Made by a program: the position numbers and the translations under genes. This document shows positions 32,404 through 40,165 of a stretch of 64,000 nucleotides of DNA, in pieces; position 1 is the stretch's first letter, and each line of letters opens with the position of its first letter. The notes below the pieces were generated by a model. It was not told where the DNA came from. It did not search any database and worked only from the letters and a program-made list of their open reading frames with translations. Source of the DNA: Pseudomonas fluorescens (lineage in GTDB: Bacteria > Pseudomonadota > Gammaproteobacteria > Pseudomonadales > Pseudomonadaceae); NCBI RefSeq assembly GCF_000802965.1, contig NZ_JSAK01000043.1:1-64000 (forward strand), written 5' to 3'.

Positions 32404-33279
32404 ATGAGCAACATCCCAGCAAGCGATTACCTGGAAACCCTCTACGAAGGCTACGGCCAGCGTTTTCGCATGGAAAAACTGCTGCACGAAGTGCGCACCG
32501 AACACCAACACCTGGTGATCTTTGAAAACCCGCGCATGGGCCGGGTCATGGCTCTGGATGGCGTAATCCAGACCACCGAAGCCGACGAGTTCATCTACCA
32601 CGAAATGCTCACCCATGTGCCGATCCTGGCCCACGGCAACGCCAAGCGCGTGCTGATCATCGGCGGTGGCGACGGCGGCATGCTGCGTGAAGTCGCCAAA
32701 CACGGCAGCGTCGAGCACATCACCATGGTCGAAATCGATGGCACCGTGGTCGACATGTGCAAGGAATTCCTGCCGAACCACTCCAACGGTGCGTTCGATG
32801 ATCCACGCCTGAACCTGGTGATCGACGACGGCATGCGTTTCGTCGCCACCACCACTGAAAAGTTCGACGTGATCATTTCCGACTCCACCGACCCGATCGG
32901 TCCGGGCGAAGTGCTGTTTTCGGAAAACTTTTACCAGGCTTGCCACCGCTGCCTGAACGAAGGCGGCATCCTCGTGACCCAGAACGGCACGCCGTTCATG
33001 CAGATCGAAGAAGTGAAGACCACCGCCGGTCGCCTGCGCAGCCTGTTTCCGGACTGGCACTTCTATCAAGCCGCAGTGCCGACTTACATCGGTGGCTCGA
33101 TGACTTTTGCCTGGGGCGCGACCAATACCGCTTATCGCAAATTGTCCCGCGAAACCCTGCAACAGCGTTTCGCCGGCAGCGGCATCGTCACCCGCTACTA
33201 CAATCCGGAAATCCACATCGGTGCGTTCGCCTTGCCGCAATACGTGCTGCAAGCTGTGAACAAGCCAAGCAACGACTGA
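32404..33279 (+). CDS. speE: Polyamine aminopropyltransferase (spermidine synthase)
   Basis: 291 aa. The decarboxylated-SAM binding motif IIGGGDGGMLREV, the DSTDPIGP segment with the catalytic aspartate and QNGTPFMQ are all present. It makes spermidine from putrescine and decarboxylated S-adenosylmethionine, with methylthioadenosine as by-product; the mtnBDC salvage genes about 5 kb upstream recycle that by-product. No speD is adjacent. GAGCAC precedes the ATG by 7 nt. Confidence 0.96.
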   Translation: MSNIPASDYLETLYEGYGQRFRMEKLLHEVRTEHQHLVIFENPRMGRVMALDGVIQTTEADEFIYHEMLTHVPILAHGNAKRVLIIGGGDGGMLREVAKHGSVEHITMVEIDGTVVDMCKEFLPNHSNGAFDDPRLNLVIDDGMRFVATTTEKFDVIISDSTDPIGPGEVLFSENFYQACHRCLNEGGILVTQNGTPFMQIEEVKTTAGRLRSLFPDWHFYQAAVPTYIGGSMTFAWGATNTAYRKLSRETLQQRFAGSGIVTRYYNPEIHIGAFALPQYVLQAVNKPSND

Positions 33280-33295
33280 AGAAATACGCGATGCC

Positions 33296-33386
33296 CCTGT
33301 AGGAGCTGGCTTGCCAGCGATGCAGACGCTGCGGTCCGTCAAAATCGCCGCATTGATCCTATCGCTGGCAAGCCAGCTCCTACAGG
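33296..33386. repeat. REPIN
   Basis: CCTGTAGGAGCTGGCTTGCC AGCGATG and inverted TATCGCTGGCAAGCCAGCTC CTACAGG arms, after the speE stop. Confidence 0.85.
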
Positions 33387-33490
33387 TTCTGTGTTTTATG
33401 TTCCAAACGCATGATCCATTTGAACGATCAGAAAGAGCAAAAGTCCAGATAGGTGTAAGCCCAATTGCGGGTTTTATCGAGGAGGCACTG

Positions 33491-33724
33491 ATGCAAAAGT
33501 GGAAAATCACTTTCGTGGATGATCACGGTGAAACGGTCGACGAAGTCTTTGAGTGCGACGAGTGCCCGGATAACGAACACGCCGCCAAACTCATCAAGGC
33601 CCGGCTCCTTCCTGTCGCTGCCGAACTGGATCTGAACGATCTGGAAGGGCGAACCGCTGATGCGAGCGTCAAAAGTCTCAAGACCCAGAACAGCATTCAA
33701 ATCCTCGGCATCACGCCAATCTGA
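33491..33724 (+). CDS. Small conserved hypothetical protein
   Basis: 77 aa from the ATG at 33491, with GAGGCACTG (GGAGG) upstream. Mixed strand and helix pattern. A CDECPDNEHA segment holds two cysteines separated by two residues but lacks a second pair for a typical zinc ribbon. No signal peptide. Family not recognised. It precedes rraB by about 210 bp. Confidence 0.7.
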   Translation: MQKWKITFVDDHGETVDEVFECDECPDNEHAAKLIKARLLPVAAELDLNDLEGRTADASVKSLKTQNSIQILGITPI

Positions 33725-33935
33725 ACCGCACCTGTCACATTCTCAACCAGGCCTTGGCAGAGGCTCTATCTTGGGGCTAATCTGCAAGCAAGATCAGCGA
33801 ATGGATCGCTAAGGTCTGGTCTTGTCAGCTACATGCTTGTTTCCCGTCGGCACATCGGTTGCCGTCGCTCGCACGGTTTGATGGCGAGCGCAGGGAGTAC
33901 GGAAAGTCTATCCATCAGTTTGAGGAGGACGTTTC

Positions 33936-34277
33936 ATGAGCACAGCCTATCAAGAAGACATCAGCACCAGCGTGCTGCGCCGCATGAAAGAAGGCGGTTT
34001 CGACTTTTCACGGTTCCATCCCATTGAGTTCTACGCCATTTTCCCGGACGAGGAGCGGGCACGCAGGGCGGCAGGTCATTATCGTGGTGAATCCCTGAAT
34101 GCACAGATCAGTGTGCGCGACGACGGCGCCTGGGCGCTGGAACTGAGCAAAGTCATGTACGCCACCTACGATGACATTGGTGACTTCGAGCAGGGTTTCG
34201 AAGCCGTGGTCGAGCCATTGGGCGGCATCATTGAAGGCTGGGGTGTCAAACAGGAGGTACGAGGGCGACTCGCATAA
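33936..34277 (+). CDS. rraB: Ribonuclease E inhibitor RraB-like protein
   Basis: 113 aa. The RraB-domain pattern is visible in HPIEFYAIFPDEERAR, an acidic centre and the YDDIGDFEQGFEAVVEPLGGIIEGWG end. RraB proteins bind RNase E and modulate its activity on subsets of RNAs. A GAGGAGG lies 8 nt upstream of the ATG. The following hairpin acts as terminator. The E. coli protein is longer with an acidic tail that is missing here, so regulation may differ. Confidence 0.82.
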   Translation: MSTAYQEDISTSVLRRMKEGGFDFSRFHPIEFYAIFPDEERARRAAGHYRGESLNAQISVRDDGAWALELSKVMYATYDDIGDFEQGFEAVVEPLGGIIEGWGVKQEVRGRLA

Positions 34278-34304
34278 ACTTTATGAACAGTGACAATCGG
34301 CAAT

Positions 34305-34334
34305 AACGGCTAACCCATGGGTTGGCCGTTTTCG
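34305..34334 (+). terminator. Terminator after rraB
   Basis: AACGGC T AACCC and GGGTT G GCCGTT arms followed by TTCGTTT, 27 bp after the rraB stop. Confidence 0.8.
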
Positions 34335-34350
34335 TTTAGGGATCTTTCGG

Positions 34351-35118
34351 TCACCCGAACCGATAAATGTCCATGCCCAACGCACCCATGGTGAATCCCT
34401 GGTGGGCAATACTGAAATCACCCCCGGCACTGCGGGCAAAATACAGCGGCAGCAAATGTTCGTCGCTGGGATGGTTACGCACGGCATTCGGCGCTTGCCG
34501 CCGATAATCGTGCAGGGCCGCTTCGTCGTTGGTCGCAAGCTTGTCGATCATCCAGTCGCGGAACGCCTGTGCCCACGGCTCGACGCTCTCCGGGCCGGCA
34601 TGCCAGTCCAATTCGCGCAGGTTGTGAGTAATGCTGCCGGAACCGATCAGCAGCACGCCCAGTTCACGCAGGCTGGCCAAGGCATGGCCGACGCGGCTTT
34701 GCAGGGCAGGGCCACCACGAGTCGGAAGTGAAACCTGGACAATCGGGATATCCGCCTGCGGGTACATCAACGACAAGGGCACCCAGACGCCGTGGTCGAA
34801 CGGCCGTTTGCTGTCGATACGCGCCGGGAGATCGCTGGCATTCAACAGTTCAACAACCTCTGCCGCCAGTTGCGGATCGCCGGGCGCCGGGTATTGCACT
34901 TCGAACAGGGCCCTTGGAAAGCCGCCGAAGTCATGCCAGGTGTCAGGCTGGGGGTTGCCGCTGACCAACAGTTCATCGCTTTCCCAGTGCGCGGAAACAA
35001 TCACGATGGCGCGGGGCTTCGGCATTTCTGTCGAAAGGCGCGCCAGGGCCGGTCCGCTGGCACCCGGTTCCAGAGCCAGCATGGGGGAACCATGGGATAT
35101 GTACAGACTGGGGAACAT
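34351..35118 (-). CDS. ygiD: DODA-type extradiol dioxygenase (YgiD-like)
   Basis: 255 aa LigB-fold enzyme. The metal-binding histidines fall in SHGSPM, SAHWES, FDHGVWVPL and GSITHNLRE. Relatives cleave DOPA at the 4,5-position and were earlier labelled as quercetin or aromatic ring-opening dioxygenases; the physiological substrate in pseudomonads is not settled. It is divergent from tpm across a short gap with two palindromes. Confidence 0.88.
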   Translation of the reverse strand: MFPSLYISHGSPMLALEPGASGPALARLSTEMPKPRAIVIVSAHWESDELLVSGNPQPDTWHDFGGFPRALFEVQYPAPGDPQLAAEVVELLNASDLPARIDSKRPFDHGVWVPLSLMYPQADIPIVQVSLPTRGGPALQSRVGHALASLRELGVLLIGSGSITHNLRELDWHAGPESVEPWAQAFRDWMIDKLATNDEAALHDYRRQAPNAVRNHPSDEHLLPLYFARSAGGDFSIAHQGFTMGALGMDIYRFG

Positions 35119-35139
35119 GGATGAGCTCCTGAGCGTTAA

Positions 35140-35171
35140 GATGGCACCATCTTCAGTCAGATCATTGATCT
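35140..35171. promoter_or_regulatory. Two short palindromes in the ygiD/tpm divergent promoter
   Basis: GATGGCACCATC (35140-35151) and AGATCA-T-TGATCT (35159-35171) lie 20-50 bp upstream of the ygiD start. Plausible regulator sites for either gene. Confidence 0.45.
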
Positions 35172-35221
35172 AAATCTAATATAAGTTTTAGGGTGTTTTG
35201 ATCGAATTTTTGGGGTTACTT

Positions 35222-35878
35222 ATGCAGCCGGAGTTTTGGCACAAGAAGTGGGCGTCGAATCAGATCGGCTTTCACTTGCCGCAAGTGAATCCTTATCTGC
35301 AGCGATTTTGGCCGGCACTGGGCCTGGAAGAGGGCACGCGTGTGCTGGTGCCCCTGTGTGGGAAGAGTCTGGATTTGTTGTGGCTTGCTCGTGAAGGCCA
35401 TGAAGTATTGGGAATCGAGCTGTCGGAAAAGGCCATTGAAGACTTTTTCAATGAGCACCAGTTCGATCCTGACGTCACTGAGCAAGGGCCTTTCAAGGTC
35501 TATCGGGCAGGCTCGATCGAACTTTGGTGCGGTGATTTTTTTGACCTGACTGCCGGCGATGTTGCTGACTGCGCGGCACTTTACGACCGCGCCTCGCTGA
35601 TTGCTCTACCGCCAGCCATGCGTGAGCAATACGCCGCGCATCTGACTCGGATTCTGCCCAAAGATGCGCTGGGGTTGTTGATTACGCTGGATTACGACCA
35701 GGCTCAAATGTCCGGTCCGCCGTTTGCCGTGCTGGATGACGAAGTGCAGCGGTTGTTCGGGGCGTCGTGGGCGCTGAAGATCCTGGAAGACCAGGATGTG
35801 CTGAGCGAGAGCGGGAAGTTTCTGGAGGCGGGTGTTACGCGGCTTGAGGAGCGGGTTTATCGGTTGTCGGGGCGTTAA
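35222..35878 (+). CDS. tpm: Thiopurine S-methyltransferase
   Basis: 218 aa from the ATG at 35222 (MQPEFWHKKWASNQIGFH), the characteristic Tpm N terminus. The SAM motif region VLVPLCGKSLDLLWLA is clear. Bacterial Tpm methylates thiopurines and gives resistance to tellurite and selenium oxyanions by forming volatile species. Upstream in-frame codons from 35198 lack homology. Confidence 0.94.
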   Translation: MQPEFWHKKWASNQIGFHLPQVNPYLQRFWPALGLEEGTRVLVPLCGKSLDLLWLAREGHEVLGIELSEKAIEDFFNEHQFDPDVTEQGPFKVYRAGSIELWCGDFFDLTAGDVADCAALYDRASLIALPPAMREQYAAHLTRILPKDALGLLITLDYDQAQMSGPPFAVLDDEVQRLFGASWALKILEDQDVLSESGKFLEAGVTRLEERVYRLSGR

Positions 35879-35881
35879 AAG

Positions 35882-35916
35882 CAAAAGATCGCAGCCTGCG
35901 GCAGCTCCTACAGGGG
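35882..35916. repeat. Single REP-like arm, GATCGCAGCC class
   Basis: CAAAAGATCGCAGCC followed by GGCAGCTCCTACAGGGG without the inverted partner, which appears lost. Compare 4415-4493. Confidence 0.65.
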
Positions 35917-35934
35917 AAATGCGATCACAAGGTA

Positions 35935-35967
35935 AAAAAAACGGGGCGATCAGATCGCCCCGTTTTT
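35935..35967. terminator. Bidirectional terminator between tpm and htpX
   Basis: A-run, ACGGGGCGAT, loop CAG, ATCGCCCCGT, T-run: a strong symmetric terminator serving both convergent genes. Confidence 0.92.
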
Positions 35968-35983
35968 TGTTACCGCAGAACTA

Positions 35984-36874
35984 TCAGCCCCGGCGACGAG
36001 CCAGTGCGTCGATACGCTCTTCCAGCGGTGGGTGGCTCATAAACATGCGTGCGAACCCTTGTTTGATGCCACCGTTGATGCCGAACGCGTTCAGGGTGTC
36101 AGGCATGTGCACCGGCAGCCCTTGTTCGGCACGCAGGCGTTGCAGGGCACCGATCATCGCGGCAGTACCGGCCAGGTTTGCACCGGCTTCGTCGGCACGG
36201 AATTCGCGTTTGCGCGAGAACCACATGACGATGGCGCTTGCCAGGATGCCCAGCACCAGTTCGGCGAAGATGGTCGCAATGTAGTAGGCAATGCCTTGGC
36301 CTTCTTCGTTCTTGAAGATCACCTTGTCGACAAAGTTGCCGATGATCCGTGCAAAGAACATCACGAAGGTGTTCACCACGCCCTGAATCAACGCCAGGGT
36401 GACCATGTCGCCATTGGCAACGTGGCCGATTTCGTGGGCCAGAACGGCTTTCACTTCATCTGGCGAGAAACGCTCGAGCAAACCCTGGCTGACCGCGACC
36501 AACGCGTCGTTCTTGTTCCAGCCGGTGGCGAAGGCGTTCGCCTCGTAAGCCGGGAAAATCCCGACTTCGGGCATCTTGATCCCGGCTTCTCGGGACAGTT
36601 GCTCGACGGTTTGCAGCAGCCATTGCTCGTGACGAGTGCGTGGCTGGGTGATGATCTGGGTGCTGGTGCTCATCTTCGCCATCCACTTGGAGATGAACAG
36701 CGAGAACAGGGAACCGGCGAAACCAAAGACCGCACAGAAAATCAGCAGCTGATTGAGGTTGAGATCAACCCCGTTGGCCGCCATGAACCCGTTGAAGCCG
36801 AAAAGGCTCAGGGTGATGCTGGCAATCAGCACGACCGCCAGGTTAGTGGCCAAAAACAGCAGGATGCGCATCAT
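35984..36874 (-). CDS. htpX: Membrane zinc protease HtpX
   Basis: 296 aa. Two N-terminal membrane helices (about residues 4-24 and 36-56) and a metalloprotease domain with the zinc motif HEIGH (VLAHEIGHVANGD), followed by further hydrophobic helices (about 155-215) and a third zinc ligand in FRADEAGA. HtpX degrades misfolded inner-membrane proteins. Two adjacent ATGs (36874, 36871) are equally possible. Its upstream region has a promoter with heat-shock-like elements. Confidence 0.95.
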   Translation of the reverse strand: MMRILLFLATNLAVVLIASITLSLFGFNGFMAANGVDLNLNQLLIFCAVFGFAGSLFSLFISKWMAKMSTSTQIITQPRTRHEQWLLQTVEQLSREAGIKMPEVGIFPAYEANAFATGWNKNDALVAVSQGLLERFSPDEVKAVLAHEIGHVANGDMVTLALIQGVVNTFVMFFARIIGNFVDKVIFKNEEGQGIAYYIATIFAELVLGILASAIVMWFSRKREFRADEAGANLAGTAAMIGALQRLRAEQGLPVHMPDTLNAFGINGGIKQGFARMFMSHPPLEERIDALARRRG

Positions 36875-36919
36875 GGTTGTAGAAATCTCCTTATGCTAAA
36901 GATGTAGCGTACTGCGGGG

Positions 36920-36948
36920 TATATAAGGTGCTGCTTCGGGGTATTCAA
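36920..36948 (-). promoter_or_regulatory. htpX promoter, sigma-70 and heat-shock-like
   Basis: On the minus strand TTGAAT, 17 bp, TATATA. The same DNA reads TTGAAT, 14 bp, CCTTATAT, close to the sigma-32 pattern. Start of transcription would lie about 40 bp before the htpX ATG. Confidence 0.55.
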
Positions 36949-37148
36949 CCGGGTGACTATTTCAAACTGTGTCCTACAGCAAGAGCTTAGCTGCTCGAAG
37001 GGCATTTCCGATATTGAATAAGGAAGCTTTTGTAAGCCAATGGACGTCCTGAGCCCTGTCTTTGTTGGACGCAGGCAAACAGGGAGTTGTCCGTCAGGGA
37101 TTCAGGTGCCAGTGATTGGCTGGGTGCAAACATGTGTTGCTGAATGAA

Positions 37149-37183
37149 TCACCGTGCGACGGGATACGGGCGTCGCACGGTGA
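37149..37183 (-). terminator. Strong hairpin after alaA
   Basis: TCACCGTGCGACG and CGTCGCACGGTGA form a perfect 13-bp stem with a 9-nt loop immediately after the alaA stop. No U-run follows, so it may stabilise mRNA or terminate weakly. Confidence 0.65.
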
Positions 37184-37191
37184 ACAGCCAC

Positions 37192-38403
37192 TTACTGGCG
37201 ATAGGACTTGAGGAAATTGCCGATGCGGCCGATGGCCATGTCCAGGTCATCCACGCGCGGCAGGGTCACGACGCGGAAGTGGTCCGGCCATGGCCAGTTG
37301 AAGGCTGTGCCTTGCACCACCAGCAGCTTCTCGGAGAGCAGCAGGTCGAGGACGAATTTTTCGTCGTTGTGGATCGGGCAGACTTTCGGATCGATGCGCG
37401 GGAACGCGTACAGCGCGCCCATTGGCTTGACGCAGCTCACGCCCGGAATGTCATTGAGCAATTCCCAGGTGCGGTTGCGCTGTTCCAGCAGGCGCCCTTG
37501 CGGCAGCACCAGGTCGTTGATGCTCTGATAGCCACCCAGCGCGGTCTGGATCGCGTGTTGGCTCGGCACGTTGGCACACAGGCGCATGTTGGCCAGCATG
37601 TCGATGCCTTCGATGTAGCTCTGGGCGTGTTGTTTCGGCCCGGAAATGGCGATCCAGCCGGAGCGGAAGCCGGCCACGCGATAAGACTTGGACAAACCAT
37701 TGAAGGTCAGGCACAGCAAGTCTGGCGCCAGGGATGCGGTGCAGATGTGCACGGCATCGTCGTACAGGATCTTGTCGTAGATCTCGTCGGAGAACACCAC
37801 CAGATTATGTTGGCGGGCCAGTTCCAGCATGCCCAGCAGGACTTCTTTGGAATATACCGCGCCGGTCGGGTTGTTCGGGTTGATGATGACCAGTGCCTTG
37901 GTGTTCGGGGTGATCTTGGCCTTGATGTCGGCCAGGTCCGGCCACCAGTTGGCTTGCTCGTCGCACAGATAGTGCACCGGATTGCCGCCCGACAGGCTCA
38001 CAGCAGCGGTCCACAATGGGTAGTCCGGAGCCGGCACCAGCACTTCGTCGCCGTTGTTGAGCAGGGCCTGCATCGACATCACGATCAGTTCGGAAACGCC
38101 GTTGCCCAGGTAGATGTCTTCAATGCCGACACCTTCCACCTGTTTTTGCTGGTAATACTGCATGACGGCCTTGCGCGCGCTGAACAGGCCTTTGGAGTCG
38201 CTGTAGCCCTGGGCGGTCGGCAGGTTGCGGATCACGTCCTGGAGAATTTCGTCCGGCGCTTCGAAACCAAAGGGCGCCGGGTTGCCGATGTTCAGCTTGA
38301 GGATGCGATGACCTTCCTCTTCCAGGCGTTTGGCGTGCTTGAGCACTGGGCCGCGAATGTCGTAGCAGACGTTGGCGAGCTTGTTCGATTTGCTGACCTG
38401 CAT
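37192..38403 (-). CDS. alaA: Alanine-forming PLP aminotransferase AlaA-like
   Basis: 403 aa from the ATG at 38403 (MQVSKSNKLANVCYDIRGP); the frame is open for 115 further codons but without homology. Class I aminotransferase with NIGNPAPFGF, NPNNPTGAV, DEIYDK and the PLP lysine in GLSKSYRVAGFR. AlaA enzymes transfer an amino group from glutamate to pyruvate. Divergent from msrB across 226 bp. Confidence 0.92.
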   Translation of the reverse strand: MQVSKSNKLANVCYDIRGPVLKHAKRLEEEGHRILKLNIGNPAPFGFEAPDEILQDVIRNLPTAQGYSDSKGLFSARKAVMQYYQQKQVEGVGIEDIYLGNGVSELIVMSMQALLNNGDEVLVPAPDYPLWTAAVSLSGGNPVHYLCDEQANWWPDLADIKAKITPNTKALVIINPNNPTGAVYSKEVLLGMLELARQHNLVVFSDEIYDKILYDDAVHICTASLAPDLLCLTFNGLSKSYRVAGFRSGWIAISGPKQHAQSYIEGIDMLANMRLCANVPSQHAIQTALGGYQSINDLVLPQGRLLEQRNRTWELLNDIPGVSCVKPMGALYAFPRIDPKVCPIHNDEKFVLDLLLSEKLLVVQGTAFNWPWPDHFRVVTLPRVDDLDMAIGRIGNFLKSYRQ

Positions 38404-38629
38404 GGCGATGTGTTCCCGAAAATGAACGATCCAGGCGGCGTATGAACAACCGTACTGGGAATCCTGCGTAATCACACAGGCCTGACGCCCTGAAATGCTG
38501 CACCCATAAATCCGTTTGAATGCGCGTAGTCTGGCTGCCAGACTGGCGTTTGACGAGGCGCAATCATACGTGCCGCCCGATCCGTGGAAAAGGTACAGAT
38601 CGGGCTTTTTCAGCTGCTGAGGTGTGACG

Positions 38630-39025
38630 ATGGAAAAGTTGGAAAAAACCCTGGAAGAATGGAAAGCCATGCTCGATCCGGAGCAGTACAACGTTTGCCG
38701 GCTCAAGGGCACTGAACGCCCGTTCTCCGGCAAGTACAACGACACCAAGACCGACGGTATTTACCACTGCATCTGCTGCAACGAGCCGTTGTTCGACTCC
38801 AAGACCAAGTTCGATTCCGGCTGCGGCTGGCCGAGCTTCTATGCGCCGATCGGCGACAGTGCCATGACCGAGATTCGTGATGTCAGCCACGGCATGATCC
38901 GCACCGAAGTGGTGTGTTCCAAGTGCGATGCGCATTTGGGCCACGTGTTCCCTGATGGTCCTCCGCCGACCGGGCTGCGCTATTGCATCAACTCGGTGTG
39001 CCTGGACCTGGTGCCACGCGAATGA
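38630..39025 (+). CDS. msrB: Peptide methionine-R-sulfoxide reductase
   Basis: 131 aa from the ATG at 38630. The zinc-binding CXXC pairs (CICC and CSKC), SGCGWPSF and the catalytic cysteine in RYCINSV mark MsrB. It repairs methionine-R-sulfoxide in proteins. No signal peptide, so cytoplasmic. It begins a rightward oxidative-stress run with gpx and ospR, separated from gpx by a REP pair, so gpx-ospR probably form their own unit. Confidence 0.96.
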   Translation: MEKLEKTLEEWKAMLDPEQYNVCRLKGTERPFSGKYNDTKTDGIYHCICCNEPLFDSKTKFDSGCGWPSFYAPIGDSAMTEIRDVSHGMIRTEVVCSKCDAHLGHVFPDGPPPTGLRYCINSVCLDLVPRE

Positions 39026-39042
39026 TCCGGGCTTGATGATCC

Positions 39043-39122
39043 CTTGTAGGAGCCGGCTTGCTGGCGATAGCGGTGGATTGACACACTGCAGCGCGCTGAT
39101 CGCCAGCAAGCCGGCTCTTACG
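39043..39122. repeat. REPIN
   Basis: CTTGTAGGAGCCGGCTTGCT GGCGAT and inverted ATCGCCAGCAAGCCGGCTCT TACGG arms, between msrB and the gpx promoter. Confidence 0.85.
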
Positions 39123-39153
39123 GGTTCGAATTTCACGCCGGACAAATTTGATT

Positions 39154-39189
39154 AATTGAATTGCACACAATTCAATTGCTCGCTATGTT
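39154..39189 (+). promoter_or_regulatory. gpx-ospR promoter with OspR/OhrR-type operator
   Basis: Operator arms AATTGAATTG (39154-39163) and CAATTCAATT (39168-39177), a perfect 10-bp inverted repeat with 4-nt centre. It overlaps a promoter with -35 TTGCAC (39161-39166), 17-bp spacer and -10 TATGTT (39184-39189). A dimeric MarR repressor bound here would block RNA polymerase. Confidence 0.75.
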
Positions 39190-39221
39190 TGGCCCACCTT
39201 CTTGAATCCGGAGCCTTGATC

Positions 39222-39707
39222 ATGAGCGACAACCTGCTGAGCATCCCTTGCACCACCATCAAGGGCGAGCAAAAGACCCTGGCGGATTTCGCTGGTAAAG
39301 CCGTGCTGGTGGTCAACACCGCCAGCAAATGCGGTTTCACCCCGCAATACAAAGGTCTCGAAGAACTGTGGCAGACCTACAAGGATCAAGGCTTGGTGGT
39401 GCTGGGCTTTCCCTGCAATCAGTTCGGCAAGCAGGAACCGGGCAACGAAGGAGCGATCAGCGAGTTCTGCGAGCTGAATTACGGGGTCAGTTTCCCGCTG
39501 TTCAAAAAAATCGAAGTCAACGGCGCCGACGCCCATCCGCTGTTCGTGCAACTGAAAAAGCGTGCACCGGGTGTACTGGGCTCCCAGGGCATCAAGTGGA
39601 ACTTCACTAAATTCCTGATCGGCAAGGACGGTCAGTTGGTCAAGCGCTTTGCTCCGGCGACCAAGCCGCAGGACTTGAGCCGCGAGATTGAAGCTCTGCT
39701 CAAATGA
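39222..39707 (+). CDS. gpx: Glutathione peroxidase-family thiol peroxidase
   Basis: 161 aa from the ATG at 39222. The catalytic cysteine lies in NTASKCGFT, with the glutamine of FPCNQFGKQEPG and the WNF of IKWNFTKFL completing the family tetrad. The cysteine form is typical of bacterial enzymes that often use thioredoxin. It reduces hydroperoxides. The stop overlaps the ospR start (ATGA). Promoter and operator lie just upstream. Confidence 0.95.
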   Translation: MSDNLLSIPCTTIKGEQKTLADFAGKAVLVVNTASKCGFTPQYKGLEELWQTYKDQGLVVLGFPCNQFGKQEPGNEGAISEFCELNYGVSFPLFKKIEVNGADAHPLFVQLKKRAPGVLGSQGIKWNFTKFLIGKDGQLVKRFAPATKPQDLSREIEALLK

Positions 39708-40165
39708 ATACTTTGTCCGTCGACTCGCTGAACCTCGACAGCCAGCTCTGCTTCAAGCTCTATGCTGCTTCCCGGGCGGTGATCCGGGCTTATAAGCCGA
39801 TGCTTGATCAGTTGGGCCTGACGTACCCGCAATACCTCGCGATGCTGGTGTTGTGGGAATGGCAGGAGAACGCCCCCGAGCAGCCGACCGTCAAGGCCTT
39901 GGGCGAACGTCTGGCGCTGGATTCCGGCACGCTGACGCCGTTGCTCAAGCGTCTCGAGCAGCTGCAACTGGTTCAGCGCCAGCGTTCGGCGCGGGATGAG
40001 CGGGAGGTGCATTTAAGCCTGTCGCCAGCCGGGCGGGCGTTGCGCGATCAGGTCGGGCCGTTGAAGGCTCGCCTGTTGTGTGACAGCGGCGTGGATCTGA
40101 ATCGCTTGAATGACCTGCGCGATGGCCTCGATCACCTGTTGGGGCAAATCAAGGCACTGACGTAA
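39704..40165 (+). CDS. ospR: MarR-family oxidative-stress regulator OspR/OhrR type
   Basis: 153 aa. The N-terminal cysteine in LDSQLCFKLYAASRA is the redox-sensing residue position of OhrR/OspR, and YPQYLAMLVLWE and DSGTLTPLLKRLE are hallmark blocks of this subgroup. In P. aeruginosa OspR represses gpx and itself, and the cysteine links it to oxidants. Translationally coupled to gpx. The last 17 bp overlap the 3' end of the convergent sagS gene. Confidence 0.92.
   Translation: MNTLSVDSLNLDSQLCFKLYAASRAVIRAYKPMLDQLGLTYPQYLAMLVLWEWQENAPEQPTVKALGERLALDSGTLTPLLKRLEQLQLVQRQRSARDEREVHLSLSPAGRALRDQVGPLKARLLCDSGVDLNRLNDLRDGLDHLLGQIKALT

Larger units (their letters stand above)
36875..37191. other. 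Gap between htpX and alaA
   Basis: 317 bp. It holds the htpX promoter (36920-36948) and, at its right end, a strong hairpin after alaA (37149-37183). The middle shows no supported gene. Confidence 0.6.

Noticed and set aside
36875..37191. Possible small RNA in the htpX-alaA gap
   Set aside because: Hairpin at 37149-37183 is explained as the alaA 3' end, and no separate promoter plus terminator pair could be seen.
37144..38445. A 433-codon open frame on the plus strand
   Set aside because: Antisense to alaA, composition like other shadow frames (H, Q, V-rich) and no motif.
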